From Nocardiopsis gilva YIM 90087 (GTDB lineage: Bacteria; Actinomycetota; Actinomycetes; Streptosporangiales; Streptosporangiaceae), in assembly GCF_002263495.1 (NCBI RefSeq), contig NZ_CP022753.1:1860001-1924000 (forward strand): a stretch of DNA of 64,000 bases. The letters run 5' to 3'. Shown here piece after piece: positions 1-6,226 of this stretch. The notes beneath the pieces were generated by a model that made no database searches, was not told where the DNA came from, and was given only the letters and a program-made list of their open reading frames with translations. A program made the translations under genes and the position numbers. Numbering within the stretch: position 1 is the first letter of the stretch; the number at the start of each line of letters is the position of its first letter.

Positions 1-88
1 CGGACAGCCCGATCGTCAGCGGCACGAACAGAAAGTGGTACACGGTGGTGAGTCCGAACTGCCACCGCGCGAGATCCAACGCGTCCAT
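1..88 (-). CDS. cydA: Cytochrome bd oxidase subunit I, 5' end only
   Basis: The minus strand from 88 encodes a protein starting [12 protein letters not shown] and continuing [17 protein letters not shown] to the window edge (29 complete codons). This is the characteristic N-terminus of CydA, the haem-bearing quinol-oxidising subunit of the membrane cytochrome bd terminal oxidase, used for high-affinity oxygen reduction. The start is supported by a GGAGAG ribosome site at about 98-103. The rest of the gene, and probably cydB, lie to the left outside the window. The N-terminal match is near-diagnostic, so the call is firm despite the short length. Confidence 0.93.
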   Translation of the reverse strand, partial: MDALDLARWQFGLTTVYHFLFVPLTIGLS

Positions 89-417
89 CTGAGCGCCTCT
101 CCAGGGACCAACGGGTCGACGGGCTGTAGTACTACGAAGTGTAGTACTTCCGCCTGTAGTTGACCTATTGGGGTCAACGAGGCATGGATCACGCGCTCAT
201 TGCCACGCTTCGCGTGCGGTTCTCCCGCTTGCGCTGCCACCGGGCGATGGGAATTCGCGTCCCCGACGCACCTGGTCGCGCTTCGCGCGCGGTTCGTTCT
301 GGGCTGCCACCCTGTGGTTGGGGTTGCCGGCCCCACCGCCCGTCGCCGCGGTGCACATGTGCGTGCGGGCCCGCCCAACCCCGCCGGGCCGCTTACTAAG
401 CGTTTCAGAACGAGTTG
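89..417. other. Intergenic region between the FGE-fold gene and cydA
   Basis: No credible gene. The right part (about 190-410) is GC-rich. GGGGTTG near 315-321 and CAACCCC near 376-382 are complementary and could form a long-looped stem at the 3' end of the FGE-fold gene. The left part holds the cydA promoter repeats. Confidence 0.5.
124..178 (-). promoter_or_regulatory. cydA upstream region with 15-bp-phased repeats and dyads
   Basis: TGTAGT occurs at 125, 140 and 155, exactly 15 bp apart; the first two extend to TGTAGTACT. TACTAC (130-135) and GTAGTA (141-146) form a dyad with a 5-bp spacer, and GTTGACC (159-165) pairs with GGTCAAC (172-178). The minus-strand TTGACC at 177-172 could be a -35 element for cydA. 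TACTAC/GTAGTA dyads resemble operators of the BlaI/MecI/CopY class, but the regulator is not visible here. Confidence 0.55.
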
Positions 418-1098
418 TCACGGCCGAGACGGCTGTGATCGCGCGATGCGGAACCCCACGTCGTCAATTCGTAAGGTCGGATGGCTGCGCCGCCGCACCG
501 AGGCCCGGCAGCTCCAATGCTCGTCGAACCATCCACCGCCGCGAAGCAGCCGGTAGGTGCCATACATCTCGGCGTCGTAGATGTCCCAGCACCAGTTCCA
601 GACATTGCCCAGCACGTCGTACAGGCCCCACGCGTTAGGCTGCTTGCCGCCAACAGGATGGATCTGCCCATGTGAGTTGCCCCGGTACCAGGCGACCTCG
701 TCAAGCTGGCCGTACCGAGGACCGGTGGTACCCGCACGGCAGGCGTGCTCCCACTCGGCTTCGGTCGGTAGTCGGTACCCGTCGGCAGAGACGTCCCATT
801 CGGCCGCCGTGTCGTCGGCGTGGAAGCGATACGCGGGCATCAGCCCCTCGCGCTGGGACAGCGCATTGCAGAACTGGACCGCGTCCTCCCACGAAACACT
901 CTCAACAGGCAGCTGGTCGCCTCGGGCGGTGCTCGGCCGCTGACCGATGACCTGCGCGTACAACGACTGCGTGACCGGGAACGCCGCCATCTGGAACGCT
1001 GCGACGTCGACCGACCAACTCCGCTGCGTCCGCCGGTCCGACAGCGTTACCCGTCCGGGCGGGACCGCGACCATCTCGTTTCCTAGGCCAGCGTCCAT
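418..1098 (-). CDS. Formylglycine-generating-enzyme-fold (SUMF1/EgtB-type) protein, probably not an FGE
   Basis: 226 residues with FGE-sulfatase family signatures: an N-terminal MVAVPPG strand, FPVTQ at about 41, LPVESVSWEDAVQFCNALS at about 62-80, GYRLPTEAEWEHACRAGT at about 107-124, a GLYDVLGNVWNWCWD segment and a C-terminal RGGGWFD...CRAS...VGFRIAR. The fold is used by formylglycine-generating enzymes, EgtB and several unrelated enzymes. True aerobic FGE has two copper-binding cysteines in the C-terminal motif; only one (in WSCRAS) is present, so sulfatase maturation is unlikely. No sulfatase or ergothioneine gene is adjacent. ATG at 1098 is the upstream-most plausible start; the second Met (residue 9) could also serve. 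Substrate unknown. Confidence 0.82.
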   Translation of the reverse strand: MDAGLGNEMVAVPPGRVTLSDRRTQRSWSVDVAAFQMAAFPVTQSLYAQVIGQRPSTARGDQLPVESVSWEDAVQFCNALSQREGLMPAYRFHADDTAAEWDVSADGYRLPTEAEWEHACRAGTTGPRYGQLDEVAWYRGNSHGQIHPVGGKQPNAWGLYDVLGNVWNWCWDIYDAEMYGTYRLLRGGGWFDEHWSCRASVRRRSHPTLRIDDVGFRIARSQPSRP

Positions 1099-1181
1099 AA
1101 CGGGTCACCCTACCGGCGTCTTCTACCCGGGCGATGGTCGAGGTCGGCGGCCGATTCCGAGACGGTCTGTCCTCCGCGGGC

Positions 1182-1847
1182 TCAGGCGCCGCGGGCGGCG
1201 AGCATGTCCTGCATCAGTTCGATCTCGCTCTGCTGCGCCTTGGCCATGCCCGCGGCGAAGTCGGTGACGATTTTCTGGTCGCCCGCCGACACGGCCGCCT
1301 CGGCCATGTCGATGCCGCCCTTGTGGTGGTCGATCATCAGCTGCAGGAACAGGATCTCGGCCTCGGTCCCCTCGGCCTGCTTCAGCTCTTCCATCCGGTC
1401 GTCGGGGACCCAGCCGGGCATGGTTTTCGGGGCCTCTTGCGCGCCGTGGGAGCCGTGCCCGGCCATCCACGCCATCGGGGGCTGGGCGCCGCGGATGTTC
1501 AGGCCCCACTGCACCAGCCATCCCCGCATCCGGCCGATCTGGGCCTGCTGCGTGCGCGCGATGTCCTGGGCGACGGTCGACAGCTGCGGGTCGTCCGTCT
1601 TCTCCAGGATCAGCAGCGACATGTCGACGGCCTGGGAGTGGTGCACGCTCATGTCGCGGAGGAACCCGGCGTCGGCGCTGCTGTCCAGCGGGACCGCGGG
1701 GCGTCCGAGCAGGAATCCGCCGAGCAGCGCGACGACGGCGATGGCCGCGGCAAGCCACAGCGGGACCGAGCGTCCCAGCCCTGACCTCGTCGGGTGCTCA
1801 GGAGCGGTTTCGGTCTCGGTTTCGTTTCCCACGGAACCATCCTGCAT
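1182..1847 (-). CDS. DUF305 membrane-anchored protein
   Basis: 221 residues: a cytoplasmic head, a transmembrane anchor (about residues 29-47, PLWLAAAIAVVALLGGFLLG), then a DUF305 four-helix domain with paired-His motifs (MSVHHSQAVDMS and MIDHHKGGIDMA) and many Met. DUF305 proteins are ferritin-like helical proteins, often linked to copper tolerance; metal binding by the His/Met pairs is plausible but unproven here. ATG 1847 is chosen because the domain architecture begins soon after it; an ATG further up would add 16 residues. It is divergent from the DUF3105 gene, 71 bp apart, a pairing seen often in actinobacteria and suggesting a shared promoter region. Confidence 0.88.
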   Translation of the reverse strand: MQDGSVGNETETETAPEHPTRSGLGRSVPLWLAAAIAVVALLGGFLLGRPAVPLDSSADAGFLRDMSVHHSQAVDMSLLILEKTDDPQLSTVAQDIARTQQAQIGRMRGWLVQWGLNIRGAQPPMAWMAGHGSHGAQEAPKTMPGWVPDDRMEELKQAEGTEAEILFLQLMIDHHKGGIDMAEAAVSAGDQKIVTDFAAGMAKAQQSEIELMQDMLAARGA

Positions 1848-1918
1848 CAGGCGACGTTTTTGGGCATGTAGGTAAAGCATAGGGAAAGACCACAAGTCAG
1901 CGCCCCGAGGGAGACGCC

Positions 1919-2596
1919 GTGAGTAAGAAATCCGCCGAGGAACGTCGGCGCCGAGCTGCCGAGATGCGCGCCCAGCGGCAGCGGCAGGAGCGCCGCCGCA
2001 ACATCGCGATCGGCGTCGGTGTGGTTCTGGTCGGTGCCCTGGTGCTCGGCGCGGCCGGCTTCGGCGTCTATAACGTGTGGAACCGCCGCAACATCGAGGG
2101 GCTGGAGTCGTTCGATGTGGGGCGGGGGCACGTGGCCGCGTCGGTCGACTACGAGCAGAACCCTCCCGCCGGGGGCGAGCACAACCCCGCCTGGCAGAAC
2201 TGTGACGTCTACACCGAGCCCATCGTCAACGAGTTCGGCGTGCACGCACTGGAACACGGCGCCGTGTGGATCACCTACCAGCCGGACCTAGACGCCGAGC
2301 AGGTGCAAAAGCTCGAAGCGCGCTACACGCCCGGTAGCTACGTACTGATCAGCCCCTACGAGGACAACCTGCCCGCGCCCATCGTGGCCTCCGCCTGGGG
2401 CAAGCAGATCAAGCTCGACAACGCCGAGGACGAACGGCTGGACAAGTTCCTGCGCACCTACGAGCAGCACCCGGGCGTGCCCGAGCCGGGGGCCGCCTGC
2501 TCCGGAATGGTCGGCTTCACCGCTAAGCAGTTCGAGGAGCAGGGCGGGTTCGAGAACCTCGACCTGAGCGGCGGGATGGACGACCCGACGAGCTGA
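1919..2596 (+). CDS. DUF3105 single-pass membrane protein
   Basis: 225 residues starting at GTG 1919 behind an AGGGAG site. A basic, Arg-rich head (residues 1-27) precedes a transmembrane helix (about 28-51) and an extracytoplasmic DUF3105 domain with NPPAGGEHNP, CDVYTEPI and HALEHGAVWITYQP motifs (His-rich, with two conserved Cys). The molecular function of DUF3105 is not established; the His and Cys residues suggest metal or redox chemistry. Its divergent neighbour encodes a DUF305 protein, so both may work on the outer face of the membrane. It converges with the DUF3515 gene, 37 bp away. Confidence 0.88.
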   Translation: MSKKSAEERRRRAAEMRAQRQRQERRRNIAIGVGVVLVGALVLGAAGFGVYNVWNRRNIEGLESFDVGRGHVAASVDYEQNPPAGGEHNPAWQNCDVYTEPIVNEFGVHALEHGAVWITYQPDLDAEQVQKLEARYTPGSYVLISPYEDNLPAPIVASAWGKQIKLDNAEDERLDKFLRTYEQHPGVPEPGAACSGMVGFTAKQFEEQGGFENLDLSGGMDDPTS

Positions 2597-2633
2597 GCGC
2601 GGCGGGGCGCGGTGGCCGCGGGGCGGTCGGCGA

Positions 2634-3113
2634 CTAGAGCTCCCCGTCGGGCAGGGCGGGGACCTCGTCGTTGATCAGGTCGCTGATGGCCACCAACCCC
2701 TCGGCCGGAGCACCGTAGGAGGGCGGGAGGGACAGCTCGACGTAGGCCTCGCGCCCCACGGCGGTGAAGAGGTTGGGTTGGTCCGCCGGCTCCGGCAGCC
2801 ACGCGATGTCGTTGACCACCATCAGCTCCGAATCGGGCCGCAGCGCGGAGGGGCGGTCCACGCCGCAGCGCAGGGCGATCGGCGGGTCCCCCCACGCGGC
2901 CACGAAGTCGGAGGCGGGGTCCACGTCGACCCTGTTCTGGTCGAACAGGGTCTCGGGCGCCCGCTTCACCAGCGCGCGGCACAGCTCCGCCGCCTTCTTC
3001 CCGGGCGTGGGCTCGGGCACCTCGACGGCGCCGCCGGTACAGCCCGCCAGCAGCGCCAGTGCCGGCGCGAACACCGCCACCGCTCGGCTCACCGTTGCCG
3101 CGCGTCGCATCAC
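2634..3113 (-). CDS. DUF3515 lipoprotein
   Basis: 159 residues with a signal peptide ending in the lipobox LLAGC (Cys about residue 25), so it is probably an extracytoplasmic lipoprotein. The DUF3515 body has the paired Cys (LCRAL and ALRCGV). DUF3515 proteins sit beside thiL and rpmB across actinobacteria, but no role is known. GTG 3113 is followed at once by ATG 3110; AGGAG at 3124-3128 favours the GTG. It is followed upstream by the Lrp-domain gene on the same strand, 38 bp away. Confidence 0.87.
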   Translation of the reverse strand: MMRRAATVSRAVAVFAPALALLAGCTGGAVEVPEPTPGKKAAELCRALVKRAPETLFDQNRVDVDPASDFVAAWGDPPIALRCGVDRPSALRPDSELMVVNDIAWLPEPADQPNLFTAVGREAYVELSLPPSYGAPAEGLVAISDLINDEVPALPDGEL

Positions 3114-3151
3114 GTCGCCTTTACTCCTGTTGTTCCGGCTGTTCCTCGGCC

Positions 3152-3385
3152 TCAGATTTTGACGATCGGGCAGGTCAGTGTGCGGGCGATGCCCTCCAGC
3201 CGCTGGATCCGGGCCACGACCAACCGGCCCAGCGAGTCGATGTCGTCGGCGTACGCGCGCACGATGACATCGTAGGGCCCAGTGACGTCCTCAGCCTGGC
3301 GTACGCCCTCGATCTCGGCGATCCTGCTGGCGACCTCGGCGGCCCGTCCCACTTCGGTCTGCACCAGGATGTATGCCTCCACCAT
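3152..3385 (-). CDS. Stand-alone Lrp/AsnC ligand-binding (RAM) domain protein
   Basis: 77 residues (MVEAYILVQTEVG...CPIVKI) that are only the ferredoxin-like effector domain of Lrp/AsnC regulators, with the GPYDVIVRAYADD core and no helix-turn-helix. Such solo domains are conserved next to thiL in actinobacteria and may bind amino acids or pair with full-length Lrp proteins; the role is unproven. ATG 3385 is fixed by GGAGGGG immediately upstream. It is divergent from thiL, with about 105 bp between them. Confidence 0.9.
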   Translation of the reverse strand: MVEAYILVQTEVGRAAEVASRIAEIEGVRQAEDVTGPYDVIVRAYADDIDSLGRLVVARIQRLEGIARTLTCPIVKI

Positions 3386-3477
3386 GAAACCCCTCCAGGA
3401 GAAGAAGAACGTGACCGTGCGCGCCGGGCCACCCGGATCGTCGCGGGGTCTAGACCACCTCGACGCGAGCGTCACCG

Positions 3478-3483
3478 TACCCT
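3478..3483 (+). promoter_or_regulatory. -10 box of thiL, leaderless start
   Basis: TACCCT ends 7 bases before GTG 3491, placing transcription initiation at or within a base or two of the start codon. No clear -35 element was found. Confidence 0.45.
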
Positions 3484-3490
3484 GTGGTCT

Positions 3491-4450
3491 GTGTTGAGCA
3501 CCATTGGGGACCTGGGTGAGTTCGGCCTGATCGAGCGCGTGACGGCGAGATTCCCCGGAACCGACGACGTAATCCTCGGGCCGGGCGACGACGCCGCCGT
3601 GATCAAAGCTCCTGATCAGCGTGTCGTGGCGACGACCGACATGCTCGTCGAGGGACGGCACTTCCGCCGCGACTGGTCGACGCCCCGGGACATCGGGCAC
3701 AAGGCCGTCGCGCAGAACGTCGCCGATATCGAGGCCATGGGCGCGCGGCCGACCGCGCTGCTGATCGCCCTGGGGGTGCCCACCGACCTGCCCGTCGCGT
3801 GGGCGGACGAGTTCGCGGCGGGGGTCGCGGACGAATGCGGGGCCTCGGGTGGCGCCGTGGTCGGCGGGGACACCGTCCGCTCCGAGGTCCTGACGGTCTC
3901 CGTCACGGCCCTGGGCGACCTGGGCGGCCGGGCCGCGGTGCGCAGGGACGGGGCGCGCCCCGGCGACGTGCTCGCGGTGGCCGGACGGCTCGGGCTGTCG
4001 GCCGCCGGACTCGCCCTCCTGGAGCGGGGCCTGGACGACCCCGCGGCATGCGTCCGAGAGCACCGGCGCCCCCGCCCGCCCTACTCCGAGGGAGAGCGGG
4101 CGGCCCGATTGGGGGCCACCGCGATGCTCGACATCAGTGACGGTCTCGTGCAGGACCTGGGCCACATCTGCGCGGCCTCCGGCGTCGCCGTCGACCTGGA
4201 AAGCGCCGCGCTGGTGCCGCCCCCCGAACTGCGCGCGGCGGCGGAGCTCCTCGCCGCGGACCCCGTCGGACTCATGCTTGCCGGGGGAGAGGACCACGCC
4301 CTGGCGGCCACCTTCCCGGCCGATACCGAGCTGCCTGAGGAGTGGACACGGATCGGTACGGTGACACCGGAGAGAACGGGGGCGGCGGGCGCGGCCGTCA
4401 CCGTGGACGGGCGGCCGAGCGAGGCGGCCGGGTGGCGACACTTCGGCTGA
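3491..4450 (+). CDS. thiL: Thiamine-monophosphate kinase
   Basis: 319 residues, the normal ThiL length. ThiL phosphorylates thiamine monophosphate to thiamine diphosphate, the last step of cofactor synthesis, in the cytoplasm. Visible family motifs are GPGDDAAV (residues 21-28), TTDMLVEGRHF, GDTV around the metal site, DISDGL and AGGEDHAL. The start is GTG 3491 (VLSTIGDLGEFGLIERV), which begins the conserved fold. A -10-like TACCCT at 3478-3483 lies 7 bases before it, and no Shine-Dalgarno site is seen, so the message is likely leaderless. It is divergent from the Lrp-domain gene; no other thi gene is nearby. Confidence 0.95.
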   Translation: MLSTIGDLGEFGLIERVTARFPGTDDVILGPGDDAAVIKAPDQRVVATTDMLVEGRHFRRDWSTPRDIGHKAVAQNVADIEAMGARPTALLIALGVPTDLPVAWADEFAAGVADECGASGGAVVGGDTVRSEVLTVSVTALGDLGGRAAVRRDGARPGDVLAVAGRLGLSAAGLALLERGLDDPAACVREHRRPRPPYSEGERAARLGATAMLDISDGLVQDLGHICAASGVAVDLESAALVPPPELRAAAELLAADPVGLMLAGGEDHALAATFPADTELPEEWTRIGTVTPERTGAAGAAVTVDGRPSEAAGWRHFG

Positions 4451-4762
4451 TATCCCCAGGCGGGCGCAATGGTCGCTCCGCCCTCGGTGGAAAACTTCCG
4501 TCACTGTGGGTCAGTATTAGGTAACGGCTCGAGGGGTGTCGGTTTTAGGGGGTAAATCACGCTAAGCTGCTGCCCCGAACGGCCCTTGTGAAGCGGGAAC
4601 GAACCGCACTCGCGCCGGGACCGACACTGGCCGGGGCGGAGGAGAACAGGGGGTAGCCGTCAACGCGACGGGGACCCATCGCCACGTGGCGCAGTGCCAC
4701 TCGGGGAAGACGGGGACGACAAGGGTCGTCGTTTCACGGGCAGACGTGTCGGAAGGCGGTAC
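4451..4762. other. Intergenic region thiL to CBM2 protein
   Basis: No gene supported. A TAAGCT at 4563-4568 could be a -10 box for the CBM2 gene, which would give a leader of about 190 bases. No strong stem-loop seen. Confidence 0.35.
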
Positions 4763-5440
4763 ATGGGGCGGCATAGCGGGGCTGGCGGCAGCCGACGCGG
4801 CGCGCACCGGTCCGAACCGGAGAACACCAGTGCCCTGGCCAGCGTCGGGCACGTGCTGGAGAGTACCGTCCCCAAGCGTGTCGACCCCCCGCGCCTGCTG
4901 ACCGTCCTGCTGATCTCCGGGGTCACGCTGGCGCTCACCCTCTTCGGGTACAGCACCACCCAGATCTACCTGAGGTTCAGCGACCCTCCCGCGGGCCACG
5001 AGGCCAGCCCCGGCACCGGACAGAGCGAGCGGCTGGACCAACCGGACGCCAGACCGTCGGCGTCGGCCACGCCCGAAGGTGACGGCGAGCCGCGCTCGGC
5101 CACCGAGAACGCCCCCGCCGCCGATGACCCGGAGCCCAGCACGGTCACCTACCGGCTGGTCGAGGCCACCGACACCACCTTCACCGGTGCGGTCACCGTC
5201 ACCAACACCGGCGACAGCACCCTGCGCGGCTGGGAGCTGGCCCTCGGGTTCTCCGACGCCACCGTCACCTCCGCCTGGGACGCCGACTGGGAGACCACGT
5301 CGAGCGGCCTGATCGCGCGTCCGAGCGACGGTCAGGGCGGCCTCGCCCCCGGTGCGTCGGTCACCGTGCACTTCATCGCCGAGGGCTCCGCCCAGAGCCC
5401 CACCAGCTGCTCGCTGAACGGGCACTTCTGCGACCTGTAG
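4763..5440 (+). CDS. Membrane-anchored protein with C-terminal CBM2-like domain
   Basis: 225 residues from ATG 4763, which follows GGAAGGCGG. The head is basic; a transmembrane helix spans about residues 50-72 (LLTVLLISGVTLALTLFGYST); a Pro/Ser/Glu linker follows (about 80-120). The last 100 residues form a carbohydrate-binding module family 2-type beta sandwich, with GAVTVTNTGDSTLRGWEL, two later Trp, and a terminal Cys pair (SCSLNGHFC) in place of the usual flanking disulfide. CBM2 binds cellulose or xylan; here there is no catalytic domain, so it may tether wall or surface polysaccharide. It lies between thiL and a long palindrome. Confidence 0.83.
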   Translation: MGRHSGAGGSRRGAHRSEPENTSALASVGHVLESTVPKRVDPPRLLTVLLISGVTLALTLFGYSTTQIYLRFSDPPAGHEASPGTGQSERLDQPDARPSASATPEGDGEPRSATENAPAADDPEPSTVTYRLVEATDTTFTGAVTVTNTGDSTLRGWELALGFSDATVTSAWDADWETTSSGLIARPSDGQGGLAPGASVTVHFIAEGSAQSPTSCSLNGHFCDL

Positions 5441-5447
5441 CCCCCAG

Positions 5448-5521
5448 TTCCCCGTTGATCTCGGAGATATTGGGGTAAAAATCGCGCGTGAGACCCCAGT
5501 ATCTCCGAGATCAACGGGGAA
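5448..5521. repeat. Long palindrome, family A (probable bidirectional terminator)
   Basis: Arms 5448-5476 and 5493-5521 pair over 29 positions with one U-G wobble, around a 16-base loop. The outer part is CCGTTGATCTCGG. It lies between the convergent CBM2 gene and rpmB. The loop is nearly the same as in the 21294 copy. Confidence 0.9.
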
Positions 5522-5541
5522 TGGACGCGGGGGAGTACACC

Positions 5542-5589
5542 AACGCTTGAGGGCGCCATGGCGATGCTGCCATGGCGCCCTCAAGCGTT
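5542..5589. terminator. Perfect 20-bp stem-loop downstream of rpmB
   Basis: Arms 5542-5561 and 5570-5589 are exact complements (AACGCTTGAGGGCGCCATGG and its inverse) with an 8-base loop. It lies 31 bases past the rpmB stop. There is no U-tract, as is common in high-GC genomes. Confidence 0.75.
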
Positions 5590-5620
5590 CGTTATGGACG
5601 AAAGGCGACCGTCCGCTGGA

Positions 5621-5806
5621 TCAGCGGTCGACCTTGCCGCCCTTGATGCACGACGTGCACACGTTCTTGCGCTGGGGCGTACCGCCCACGCGGGTGCGCA
5701 CAGTCTGGATGTTGGGGTTCCAGCGGCGGCGGGTGCGGCGGTGCGAGTGGGAAACACTGTTACCGAACCCTGGTCCCTTGCCGCAGACGTCGCAGACGGA
5801 AGCCAC
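5621..5806 (-). CDS. rpmB: Ribosomal protein L28, zinc-ribbon form
   Basis: 61 residues ([15 protein letters not shown]...CIKGGKVDR), a component of the large ribosomal subunit. Two CxxC pairs (C5/C8 and C50/C53) show the zinc-binding C+ form; actinobacteria often also carry a zinc-independent paralogue elsewhere, used in zinc starvation. GTG 5806 is preceded by GGAG. It is transcribed away from recG; the stem-loop at 5542-5589 ends it. Confidence 0.96.
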   Translation of the reverse strand: MASVCDVCGKGPGFGNSVSHSHRRTRRRWNPNIQTVRTRVGGTPQRKNVCTSCIKGGKVDR

Positions 5807-6226
5807 GGTAACTCCATTCAAGCGCTCGGGCCCGCACGCTGTCACACGCGCGGTGAACGACCCGAGAGAGGTCTGATGAGCAAACAGGTCAGCGCGGGCG
5901 CGCCAACCGTGGAAGCGTACACGACCGCCGACGTTGACCCCCAAACGGGAGAAAGCACCGGCGCTATGCCCCGCGTACGCGCCTAACCGGGACCGGAGAC
6001 CGGCCCCGCACCCCCCGTCCGATCGGCCGGTGAGGCGGCGTCGCAGGTGGGAATGCTGGATCGAGTATAACCCGGCGCGCGTCCCCCGGCGCCATCGTCG
6101 AGCGCTGTCGCCCATTGCCCCCTGTTCGTTGTACACACGTTCTAACGTTGGGGATGTGGTTCGTGTGGGGACGCGGCCCCCGTGGGCACGGCCGTGCGGG
6201 AGGAGACGACCAGTGGGAGGCGACCA
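5807..6226. other. Divergent intergenic region rpmB/recG
   Basis: No convincing gene. On the minus strand, TATACT (6069-6064) is a good -10 match and could drive rpmB. On the plus strand, TAACGT (6143-6148) could be a -10 for recG. A 36-codon open frame at 5876-5986 was judged non-coding. In many actinobacteria a DAK-domain (YloV/FakA-like) gene lies here; none is present. Confidence 0.45.

Noticed and set aside
5876-5986. 36-codon frame between rpmB and recG
   Set aside because: Short, no conserved motif, and within the divergent promoter region.
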